From the NCBI GenBank assembly GCA_041874725.1, contig CP097466.1, positions 5,270,001 through 5,334,000 of the forward strand: a DNA stretch of 64,000 nucleotides, written 5' to 3'. Within the stretch, counting starts at the first letter, position 1. Every line of letters begins with the position of its first letter. Both the position numbers and the translations under genes were made by a program. This document shows, piece by piece, positions 11,082-18,985 of the stretch. The notes beneath the pieces are model-generated. The model did not search any database and was not told where the DNA came from. It worked only from the letters and a program-made list of their open reading frames with translations. Source of the DNA: Duganella sp. BuS-21. Its GTDB lineage: Bacteria > Pseudomonadota > Gammaproteobacteria > Burkholderiales > Burkholderiaceae_D.

Positions 11082-12715
11082 CGCATCACTCCGTAATAAG
11101 GGCTGGACAGCGCGTAGGCCAGCAGGTTCATGGCCTTCATATTGTTGTTCTCGCCCCAGATGGTGGGGGCCAGATCGATCAGGTTCTGGCGCAGGGTCGG
11201 CGCCATGGCGCCCCTGAAGAAACGCTCGTTGACCAGGTTGACATACGACTGAGGCGAGGCCGCCAGCGCTTGGCCGAAGGGGTCGACCTTGCAGCCCGCC
11301 GCCGCCGCCGCCGTGGCGCTGCCGAAGTTGAAGCCGCCCATGCGCGAGGCCAGTGTGTCGGCGTTGATCAGCTTTTGCTCGGGCGCCAGCAGGTTACTGC
11401 CCGGCGCCCGGTCGGTGGGCGCGTAGAAGCTGAACACGCTGCTGGCGTTGTACGGCATCTGCTGGTAGGGGTGGGAAAAATCATTTGAATTGTCCCATTT
11501 CGGCGCCTGCCGGCAACCGAGGCCACGCATCACGCCGGTGAACCACAGCACCGGCTCGCGCAGCTTGCCGAAGCGCGTCGTGTCCGCGCCCAACTGGTCG
11601 CCCCGGCGGGCTTCGGGATCGAGCAGGATGGCCTTGATCACCGCCTTCATGTCGCCGGCCGCGCCCTGGCCGTTGTTGCGGAACACGGCGGCAATGCGGC
11701 CGATGTAGGCCGGCGTCGGGTTGCTGGTCACCAGATGCTGGATCATGCGCAGGCTGATGAAGGGGGCGATGTTCTGGTGCCCCATCAGCATGGTGACGAT
11801 GGTTTCCAGCTCGGCGGCGGCGCCCTTGCCGGCCGGGAAGGTGGTGCCCAGCACGGTCTTCTGGCCGTAGTCATGGGCTTGATCCCAGCTGTCGGGGAAC
11901 AGCACGCCATCCCGGTTCGACCAGTCCCAGCGCGACGGCGCCTCGGCCATACTCCAGCCGGTCAACGCGCGCGCCAGTTGCGAGACGTCCTCCTGACTAT
12001 AAGTCTCGACCGGCGCGCCCTTGGCGTCGCGCACGGTGCTGCCGTCCATATTCAGCTTCACCACGCCCACGGTGAACAGCTGCAGCAGCTCGCGCGCATA
12101 GTTTTCGTTCGGCGCGCAGCCGATGCACTGCGGCGACAGTGGCCGGTTCTGCAGGTTGTCGAGGTACAGCCCCATCGGGGGATGGATGGTCAGCGCCCGG
12201 ATGAAGTCGCCGTAATTGCCAAACGCCTGGTCCTGCAGGAAGTTGGCGTAAACCAGACCCGGATACGGCGTCAGCTTGCCCACCGAGGCCGTCACGAACT
12301 GCGAGAGCGCCCAGCTGACCCGACGTCGCAACTGGTCCTGGCTGTTGACCAGCAGTGGATAGGTCTCGGTGACGTAGTAATCGTTGGCGCGCTGGCCCTC
12401 GGCCGGAATGTCGCTGTTGTAGACCCGGATCGGCGCGGTATTGTATTTGGACGCCGGCAAGGCGAACTGCTCGTCTATCCATTGCGAGAAGCCTTTTTTC
12501 TCCAGTTCGGCCACCAGTTCCGGCGTCGGGCCGAAGGTGGCCTGCTCGGCAAAGCGGGCGGCGGCGTAATGGGAAACCGTGGCACCCGGCTTGCTGACCA
12601 CCTGCCCGCTCGACGCCACCAGGGGCGGCGCCGGCGTATCGGAGCCGGACTGCTGGCCGCAGCCGGCCAGCGTCGCCAGCGCCAGCGTGATCAAAAATCG
12701 TGACGGAGTTTTCAT
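11078..12715 (-). CDS. DUF1800 lipoprotein
   Basis: A 545-residue protein with a lipoprotein signal (LATLAGC, acyl cysteine at 19). DUF1800 features include AARFAEQATFGPTPELVAEL near 52, SWALSQFVTASVGKL near 135, ENYARELLQLFTVG near 205 and LREPVLWFTG near 390. The family is widespread beside DUF1501 and has no agreed function. This is the first gene of the coupled minus-strand run, and a TATAAT (12772-12777) about 57 bases upstream could serve as the operon's -10 element. Confidence 0.9.
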   Translation of the reverse strand: MKTPSRFLITLALATLAGCGQQSGSDTPAPPLVASSGQVVSKPGATVSHYAAARFAEQATFGPTPELVAELEKKGFSQWIDEQFALPASKYNTAPIRVYNSDIPAEGQRANDYYVTETYPLLVNSQDQLRRRVSWALSQFVTASVGKLTPYPGLVYANFLQDQAFGNYGDFIRALTIHPPMGLYLDNLQNRPLSPQCIGCAPNENYARELLQLFTVGVVKLNMDGSTVRDAKGAPVETYSQEDVSQLARALTGWSMAEAPSRWDWSNRDGVLFPDSWDQAHDYGQKTVLGTTFPAGKGAAAELETIVTMLMGHQNIAPFISLRMIQHLVTSNPTPAYIGRIAAVFRNNGQGAAGDMKAVIKAILLDPEARRGDQLGADTTRFGKLREPVLWFTGVMRGLGCRQAPKWDNSNDFSHPYQQMPYNASSVFSFYAPTDRAPGSNLLAPEQKLINADTLASRMGGFNFGSATAAAAAGCKVDPFGQALAASPQSYVNLVNERFFRGAMAPTLRQNLIDLAPTIWGENNNMKAMNLLAYALSSPYYGVMR

Positions 12716-12771
12716 TGCTGGGCCCTGAGGTAGTGCGACGCTAAAAAGGAGGAATTGCCTACTGGCAGGAA

Positions 12772-12777
12772 ATTATA
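12772..12777 (-). promoter_or_regulatory. Possible -10 element of the DUF1800-to-DUF4214 operon
   Basis: A perfect TATAAT reads on the minus strand between dnaE2 and the DUF1800 gene. I see no good -35 at 16-18 bp, so it may need an activator or may not be the real promoter. Confidence 0.35.
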
Positions 12778-12847
12778 GTATTGATATTGTTAGGCCTCGT
12801 CACCCAAATAGGTGAAATCCCGACTTTTGTTGCAACAATGCTGCGCG

Positions 12848-15800
12848 TTAGCAGAAATCGCGGCTGATGGTCGGCAGCCGTCCCAGCAGATGGGACATGT
12901 CGACCAGCCGCTTGGCCACCAGATGGCGCACCATGCCCTCCTGCTGCCACACGCCGTACACGCCCAGCAGCGGCGCGCTCAGCACTTCGCGGCGCTGCTG
13001 GGCCAGCAAGGCCGGCCAGATGATGACGTTGACGTTGCCGGTTTCATCCTCCAGCGTCATGAAGATCACCCCTTTGGCGGTGCCGGGGCGCTGGCGCACG
13101 GTGACCATGCCGCAGGCGCGCGCCACCATGCCGCTGGTGTAGCTGTTGAGCGTTTCGGCCGCCATGAAGCGGTGCTGGGTGAGCGTGGCGCGCAGCAGCG
13201 CCAGCGGATGGCGGCCCAGCGTCAGGCCGTGCGAGCGGTAGTCGCCAAGGATGTCCTCGCCTTCGGACGGCGCCGCCAGCACCGGCGCCGCTTCGCGCGG
13301 CGCGGTGGGGCGCAGCAAGTCCTTGTCCGGCACCGCGCCGACCGCCTGCCAGAGCGCCTGGCGGCGGTGGCCGGCCAACTGGCGCAGGGCGTTGCCGCCG
13401 GCCAGCACCTGCAGGTCGTGACGATCGAGGTCGGCGCGCCGTGCCAGCTCGTCGACGCCGGCGAACGGACCGTGGGCGCGCGCCGCCGCGATGCGCAACG
13501 CCACGGCCTCGCGCATGCCCTTCAGCATGGACAGGCCGAGCCGCACCGCCGGCTGGCCCAGTTGCCCGGCCGGCTCCTCCAGCGAAGAATCCCAGCCGCT
13601 GACGGCGACATCGATCTCGCGCACCACCACGCCGTGGCGCTTGGCGTCCTGCACCAGCTGCGACGGGCTGTAGAAACCCATCGGCTGGCTGTTGAGCAGC
13701 GCGCACAAAAACGCGGCCGGTTCGTGGCATTTGATCCACGAGCTGAAATAGGTCAGCAGCGCAAAGCTGGCCGCGTGCGATTCCGGGAAACCGTATTCGC
13801 CAAAACCCTGGATCTGCTTGCAGATTGCATCGGCAAAATCGTCCTCGTAGCCGCGCTCTTTCATACCGGCCTTGATGTCCGCTTCATACTTGTCCACACC
13901 GCCTTTGCGCTTCCAGGCGGCCATGGCACGCCGCAACTGGTCCGCCTTGCCCTCGCTGAAACCGGCCGCGATCTGGGCAATTTGCATCACCTGCTCCTGG
14001 AAGATCGGCACGCCCAGCGTGCGTCCCAGCGCTGCTTCCAAGCGCGCAGGATAGACGACCTTCTCAAGCCCCATGCGCCGCTTCAGATACGGATGCACCA
14101 TGCCGCCCTGGATGGGGCCCGGCCGCACGATCGCCACCTCGACCACCAGGTCGTAGAAGGTCTTGGGCCGCAGGCGCGGCAACATGCTCATCTGTGCGCG
14201 CGATTCGATCTGAAACACGCCGATGGTATCGGCCTCGCAGATCATGTCGTAGGTGTCGCGGTCCTCGGCCGGAATGTCCTGCATGCGGAACGGCTGGCCG
14301 CGGCGCTGGCCCAACAGGTCCAGCGCGCGGCGCAGGGCCGACAGCATGCCCAGCGCCAGCACGTCCACCTTCATCAGGCCCAGTTCCTCCAGGTCGTCCT
14401 TGTCCCACTGGATGACGTAGCGGTCCTCCATGGTGGCCGCCTCGACCGGCACCAGCCGGGTCAGCTTGTCGTGCGAGATGACGAAGCCGCCCGGGTGCTG
14501 CGACAGGTGGCGTGGGAAGCCCAGCAGCGCCACCGCCAGCGCGGCCCACTGCTGCGCCAGCTGCGAATCGGGATCAAGGCCGCACTCGGCCAACCGCGCC
14601 ACCAAGTCGTGGCGGCTGTCGAACCAGCGCTGCGACTTGCAGACTTTTTCGACGATGGCCAGATCGACGCCGAGCGCCTTGCCGCTGTCGCGCAGCGCGC
14701 TCTTGGGCCGGTAGCTGATCACCACCGCCGCCAACGCGGCCCGCTCGCGACCGTATTTCCGGTAGATGTACTGGATCACCTCCTCGCGTCGCTGGTGCTC
14801 GAAATCGACGTCGATGTCGGGTGGCTCGTTGCGCTCCTTGGAAATGAAACGCCCCGTCAGCATATTGCTGCGCTCGGGATCGACCTCGGTCACGCCCAGG
14901 CAATAGCAGACCACCGAGTTGGCGGCCGACCCCCTGCCCTGACACAGGATTTCCCGCGAGCGGGCGTAGCGCACGATGTCGTAGACGGTCAGGAAATAAG
15001 CTTCGTACCGCAGGTCGGCGATCAACGCCAGTTCCTTCTCGATCTGCCCGCGCACCTTGTCCGACGGACCGTTCGGCCAGCGCCGCAGCGCGCCGTCATG
15101 CACCTCCTGGCGCAGGTAGCTGGCCGGCGTGTGGCCGGGCGGGATCAGTTCGTGCGGATACTCATAGCGCAGCTGCGTCAGATTGAACGCACACAGCGCG
15201 GCGATGCGCAGCGTTTCAGCCAGCGCCGCCGGCGGATACAGATTGGCCAGCTGCATGCGCGGACGCAGATGCTGCTCGGCGTTCTGCGCCAAGGCATAGC
15301 CGCATTCGGCCACCGGCTTGCCGACGCGGATCGCCGTCAGCGTATCCTGCAGCGGCTTGCGCGAGCGCACGTGCATGCACACATGGCCCACCGCCACCAC
15401 CGCCATCTGGTGCTGCGCCGCCACTGCCGCAATGCTGAGCCGGTGCGCCTCGTCGAAGGAACGCAGCAACAGGTTCAGCCCCATCCAGACACGGTCGGGA
15501 AAGGTCGCTGCCATCCACGCGGCCTGCGCATGCAGGCGGTCCACCTCTTTGGGCATGTGGGCCGGATACTCGGGCAGCAGGATCAGCAGGCAGTCCGGCA
15601 GGCCTTGCAAATGGGCGAACTGCGGCGGCGGCGAGGCCAGGTCGGCCGGCGTCAGCAGATAGCTGCCCTTGGCCACGCGGTTGCGGGCGATGGTGATGAT
15701 TTCGCAGAGGTTGCCGTAGCCCTCGCGGTTCTGCGCCAACGCCACGAAGGACAGGCCGGGCGTGCCGTCGGGATTGGTCAGGCGGAAATAGCTACCGATC

Positions 15801-16012
15801 ATCAGCGGCAGCTTGCCCTTGGCCTCGCCGTGGGCGCGCACCACGCCGGCCAGCGAGCACTCATCGGTGATGGCCAGCGCCGAATAGTCGAGCTGCACCG
15901 CGCGCGCTACCAGCTCCTCCGCATGCGAAGCGCCGTGCAGAAAGGAGAAGTTGGACAAACAGAACAACTCGGCATAGGCCGGCAGTCCGACGGTGGGCGA
16001 TGGCGTGCTCAT
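12848..16012 (-). CDS. dnaE2: Error-prone DNA polymerase III alpha subunit DnaE2 (ImuC)
   Basis: A 1054-residue C-family polymerase. It starts with the PHP domain (YAELFCLSNFSFLHGASHAEEL), then the polymerase core: GRGSAANSVVCY near 370, PDIDVDFEH near 405 with catalytic acidic residues, and GFPESHAASFALLTY near 750. The C-terminal OB part is present, while the tail of replicative DnaE is lacking. With ImuA and ImuB it carries out SOS-induced mutagenic bypass synthesis. Here imuA-imuB lie about 22 kb away instead of adjacent. A LexA box begins only seven bases upstream of the ATG and no Shine-Dalgarno is visible. Confidence 0.95.
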   Translation of the reverse strand: MSTPSPTVGLPAYAELFCLSNFSFLHGASHAEELVARAVQLDYSALAITDECSLAGVVRAHGEAKGKLPLMIGSYFRLTNPDGTPGLSFVALAQNREGYGNLCEIITIARNRVAKGSYLLTPADLASPPPQFAHLQGLPDCLLILLPEYPAHMPKEVDRLHAQAAWMAATFPDRVWMGLNLLLRSFDEAHRLSIAAVAAQHQMAVVAVGHVCMHVRSRKPLQDTLTAIRVGKPVAECGYALAQNAEQHLRPRMQLANLYPPAALAETLRIAALCAFNLTQLRYEYPHELIPPGHTPASYLRQEVHDGALRRWPNGPSDKVRGQIEKELALIADLRYEAYFLTVYDIVRYARSREILCQGRGSAANSVVCYCLGVTEVDPERSNMLTGRFISKERNEPPDIDVDFEHQRREEVIQYIYRKYGRERAALAAVVISYRPKSALRDSGKALGVDLAIVEKVCKSQRWFDSRHDLVARLAECGLDPDSQLAQQWAALAVALLGFPRHLSQHPGGFVISHDKLTRLVPVEAATMEDRYVIQWDKDDLEELGLMKVDVLALGMLSALRRALDLLGQRRGQPFRMQDIPAEDRDTYDMICEADTIGVFQIESRAQMSMLPRLRPKTFYDLVVEVAIVRPGPIQGGMVHPYLKRRMGLEKVVYPARLEAALGRTLGVPIFQEQVMQIAQIAAGFSEGKADQLRRAMAAWKRKGGVDKYEADIKAGMKERGYEDDFADAICKQIQGFGEYGFPESHAASFALLTYFSSWIKCHEPAAFLCALLNSQPMGFYSPSQLVQDAKRHGVVVREIDVAVSGWDSSLEEPAGQLGQPAVRLGLSMLKGMREAVALRIAAARAHGPFAGVDELARRADLDRHDLQVLAGGNALRQLAGHRRQALWQAVGAVPDKDLLRPTAPREAAPVLAAPSEGEDILGDYRSHGLTLGRHPLALLRATLTQHRFMAAETLNSYTSGMVARACGMVTVRQRPGTAKGVIFMTLEDETGNVNVIIWPALLAQQRREVLSAPLLGVYGVWQQEGMVRHLVAKRLVDMSHLLGRLPTISRDFC

Positions 16013-16019
16013 ATGAATA

Positions 16020-16035
16020 CTGTGTTTTTGTACAG
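16020..16035. promoter_or_regulatory. LexA-binding SOS box of dnaE2
   Basis: Reads CTGT-N8-ACAG within the longer palindrome TACTGT-N8-ACAGTA, a full match to the E. coli-type LexA consensus used by many betaproteobacteria. It ends eight bases before the first base of the dnaE2 ATG. A TAAAAT on the minus strand (16037-16042) may be the -10, in which case LexA would cover the transcription start. Confidence 0.9.
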
Positions 16036-16206
16036 TATTTTACACCATCCGACCTCCATCGTGCGCTTGCGTAAGACTACGTAGGGCACACCAGCCGGTG
16101 AAGCATGCATACAACACAAAATAATGTTTGATTGTCGAATTGCTACAAAAACACCTGTCTATATGACTAATTTGCATAAAATCAAATTTTCCATCGGAGA
16201 CGACAC

Positions 16207-18594
16207 GTGTTCGCAACCACTACCTTACGTAAAGCCGTCTTACTCAGCCTGTACGGCGCCAGCACCCTGGCCATGATGACTGAGACCTACGCACAAACCA
16301 CCGACACCACCGTACAATCGGTGAGCGTGATCGGCTCGCGCCGCGCCGCCAGCTCCGCCACCGACACCGTGGTGCCGGTCGATGTCATTCCCCTGAGCAA
16401 GATCTCGGAGAGCGGTGGCCAGTTCGACCTGGCCCAGACGCTGACCTATGTCTCGCCTTCGTTCAACTCGACCCGCCAGACCGGCTCGGACGGCGCCGAC
16501 CTGGTCGACTCCGCCGCCCTGCGCGGCCTCGGTTCGGACCAGACCCTGGTGCTGGTCAACGGCAAGCGCCGCCACACCACCGCGCTGGTCAATCTGTTCG
16601 GTGCGCGCAACCGCGGCAACACCGGCACCGACATGAACGCCATCCCGATGCTGGCCATCAAGGACGTACAGGTGCTGCGCGACGGCGCCGCCGCCCAGTA
16701 CGGCTCGGACGCGATCGCCGGCGTGATGGACATCGGCCTGAAGAAATCCAAGGGCTGCGAAGCGGTGACCGGCTACAGCCAGTACAGCAAGCACGACGGC
16801 AAGAACTGGCTGGCCTCGGCCTACTGCGGCGTTGACATCGGCAACAACGGCGTACTGGGCATCACCGGCGAATACCTCGACCGCGGCCGCTCGAACCGCG
16901 CCGACGCCGACAATCCGCGCACCATCGGCGACAGCAAAACCCAGAACCAGACCATCTACCTGAACGGCGAACTGCCGACCACCGGCACCGGCCGCCTGTA
17001 CTTCACGGCCGGCGCGCAAAAGCGCGACGCTTCGTCGGGCGCCTGGGCGCGCGGCGGCATCGACAGCGACGACATCCCGTCGCGCAATTCGGCCGCCATG
17101 TACCCGAACGGCTTCGTGCCGTTCATCAACGCCAAGATCGACGACCAGTACGCCATCCTCGGCCACCGCAACCAGCTCGGCGAGTGGAATATGGACTTGT
17201 CGCAGACCTACGGCAAGAACAAGATGATCTACGACATCAGCAACACGCTGAACGCGTCGATCGCCAACAAGGATCTGCTGGCCGGCGGCAAGGGCGTCAG
17301 CGCCAGCCACTTCAACGCCGGCGGCTTCTCGTTCGAGCAGCTGACCACCAACCTGGACTTCAACCGCTACTTCGACGGCGCCATCGGCCGCGGCCTGAAC
17401 GTCGCCTTCGGCGGCGAATACCGCCACGAGAACTACCAGATCTACGCCGGCGAAACCGGTTCCTATATCGACGCCGACGGCGTCGGCGTGGGCGGCAATG
17501 CCGGCAGCCAGGGCTTCCCGGGCTTCCAGCCGGCCGACCAGGTCGACGCCAACCGCCACAGCGTGGCCGCCTATCTCGACCTGGAAGCCGACCTGACCGA
17601 TACGGTCAAGGCCCAGGCCGCAGTGCGCTACGAGAAGTACAGCGACTTCGGCTCGACCACCACCGGCAAGCTGGCCGGCAGCTGGCGCGTGGCGCCGACC
17701 GTGCTGCTGCGCGGTTCGGCCTCGACCGGCTTCCGCGCGCCGTCGCTGCAGCAGATGTACTTCTCGTCGACCTTCACCGACTTCATCGGCGGCGTGCCGA
17801 CCGATGTGGTGCTGGCGCCGAACAACAGCGCCGTCACCAAGCTGGCCGGGATTCCGAAGCTGACCAAGGAAAAGTCCACCAGCTACACGCTGGGCTCGAC
17901 CTGGACGCCGACCCAAGCCGTGTCCGTCACCGCCGACCTGTACCAGATCAAGATCAAGGACCGCATCGTGCTGTCCGGTCGTTTCGACGACAGCAACTAC
18001 CCTGATCTGGCGACCAAGCTGTCGACGCTGGGCGTGGGCCAGGCGCAGTTCTTCGTCAACTCGGTCGACACCAAGACCCGTGGCCTGGACCTGACCGCGT
18101 CGCACAAGGCCACCTTCGGCGCCGACAAACTGACCACCTTCCTGGGCCTGAACGTCAGCAAGACCGAAGTGACCGGCATCCACGCGCCGGCCTCGCTGAA
18201 GGGCTATGAAGACGTGCTGCTGTCGGAGAAAGAGCGCCTGTACATCGAACAAGGCGCACCGCGCTCGAAGGCCACGCTGGGCTTCGACTACGTCCACGGC
18301 GCCTGGGAAAGCGACCTGAAGATCATCCACTTCGGCCAGCAGACCCTGGGCACCTACAGCGGTACCGCCGGCGGTGTGGCGAACCAGTACTACAAGCCCA
18401 AGACGTCGGCCGACCTGGCGTTCACCTACACCATCAACAAGAACATGAAGTTCACGTTCGGTGGCAACAACATCTTCAACGTTCATCCGAGCGAGCAGAA
18501 TCCGGACGAGACCGACAATGGCTTCAAGTACGAGTCGGTACAGTTCGGCCTGAATGGCGCGTCCTACTTCGGCCGCCTGTACGTGAAGTTCTGA
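16207..18594 (+). CDS. TonB-dependent outer-membrane receptor
   Basis: A 795-residue receptor. It has a signal peptide (to about residue 29, TYAQ), then a TonB-box-like VQSVSVIGSR, a plug domain (about 50-165; LRGLGSDQTLVLVNGKRR and VQVLRDGAAAQYGSDAIAGV) and a beta-barrel ending in the expected aromatic tail (FGRLYVKF). Translation starts at GTG with a GGAGA ribosome-binding site six bases before it. It imports some ligand using TonB energy; no transporter or sensor nearby points to the ligand. It lies divergent from dnaE2 with 194 bp between them. Confidence 0.93.
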   Translation: MFATTTLRKAVLLSLYGASTLAMMTETYAQTTDTTVQSVSVIGSRRAASSATDTVVPVDVIPLSKISESGGQFDLAQTLTYVSPSFNSTRQTGSDGADLVDSAALRGLGSDQTLVLVNGKRRHTTALVNLFGARNRGNTGTDMNAIPMLAIKDVQVLRDGAAAQYGSDAIAGVMDIGLKKSKGCEAVTGYSQYSKHDGKNWLASAYCGVDIGNNGVLGITGEYLDRGRSNRADADNPRTIGDSKTQNQTIYLNGELPTTGTGRLYFTAGAQKRDASSGAWARGGIDSDDIPSRNSAAMYPNGFVPFINAKIDDQYAILGHRNQLGEWNMDLSQTYGKNKMIYDISNTLNASIANKDLLAGGKGVSASHFNAGGFSFEQLTTNLDFNRYFDGAIGRGLNVAFGGEYRHENYQIYAGETGSYIDADGVGVGGNAGSQGFPGFQPADQVDANRHSVAAYLDLEADLTDTVKAQAAVRYEKYSDFGSTTTGKLAGSWRVAPTVLLRGSASTGFRAPSLQQMYFSSTFTDFIGGVPTDVVLAPNNSAVTKLAGIPKLTKEKSTSYTLGSTWTPTQAVSVTADLYQIKIKDRIVLSGRFDDSNYPDLATKLSTLGVGQAQFFVNSVDTKTRGLDLTASHKATFGADKLTTFLGLNVSKTEVTGIHAPASLKGYEDVLLSEKERLYIEQGAPRSKATLGFDYVHGAWESDLKIIHFGQQTLGTYSGTAGGVANQYYKPKTSADLAFTYTINKNMKFTFGGNNIFNVHPSEQNPDETDNGFKYESVQFGLNGASYFGRLYVKF

Positions 18595-18609
18595 TGATCT
18601 AGCGCAAAG

Positions 18610-18637
18610 GGTGACGTCGCTTCCATTGGACGTCACC
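18610..18637. terminator. Hairpin downstream of the TonB receptor gene
   Basis: A perfect 9-bp stem (GGTGACGTC/GACGTCACC) around a 10-base loop lies 16 bases after the receptor stop. There is no T-run, so it may be a Rho-dependent or mRNA-stabilising hairpin and not a classic terminator. Confidence 0.45.
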
Positions 18638-18661
18638 GCGCTCGCTGGCTAACATTCAAAG

Positions 18662-18898
18662 ATGGAAGCCCGGATCACACAACTTGAGGAATTCGCAGCG
18701 GAAACCAACCTCAGGTTGGCCAAGATCGAGGCACGCCTGGAACTCATGGCCACCAAGGCCGATCTCGAGGCCCTGCGAGTCGAGATGCACAAAGGCTTCG
18801 CCGAGATCATCAAGTGGATGGTCGGCACGGCTATCGTGCTGGGCGGAACAGGTCTGACAATCATCACCTTCGTTATTGATAACGCTATCCCGAAGTGA
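18662..18898 (+). CDS. Small coiled-coil protein with one membrane segment
   Basis: A 78-residue protein. Residues 1-45 are strongly heptad-patterned and charged (ITQLEEFAAETNLRLAKIEARLELMATKADLEALRVEM), followed by one hydrophobic segment (about 51-73, MVGTAIVLGGTGLTIITFVI). This resembles small DUF1640/XhlA-like membrane-anchored coiled-coil proteins. No ribosome-binding site is obvious. It lies alone between the receptor and the nucleotidase gene. Function unknown; codon use and hydrophobic pattern make it look real. Confidence 0.65.
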   Translation: MEARITQLEEFAAETNLRLAKIEARLELMATKADLEALRVEMHKGFAEIIKWMVGTAIVLGGTGLTIITFVIDNAIPK

Positions 18899-18985
18899 CG
18901 CGCAAGATTACGTTTGAGTAATGTCATGGCGCTGTCACGATAAATGGCTAAAGTCGCAACCTTGAATTTTCACTTCGAGGTAGCG

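Noticed and set aside
12812..16084. 1090-codon open frame on the plus strand opposite dnaE2
   Set aside because: It is a high-GC antisense shadow: composition is rich in His, Arg and Gln, has no recognisable motifs, and the opposite strand encodes a textbook DnaE2.
16240..18636. 798-codon minus-strand frame opposite the TonB receptor
   Set aside because: Antisense shadow; Val/Gly/Ala/Arg-rich composition and no domain.
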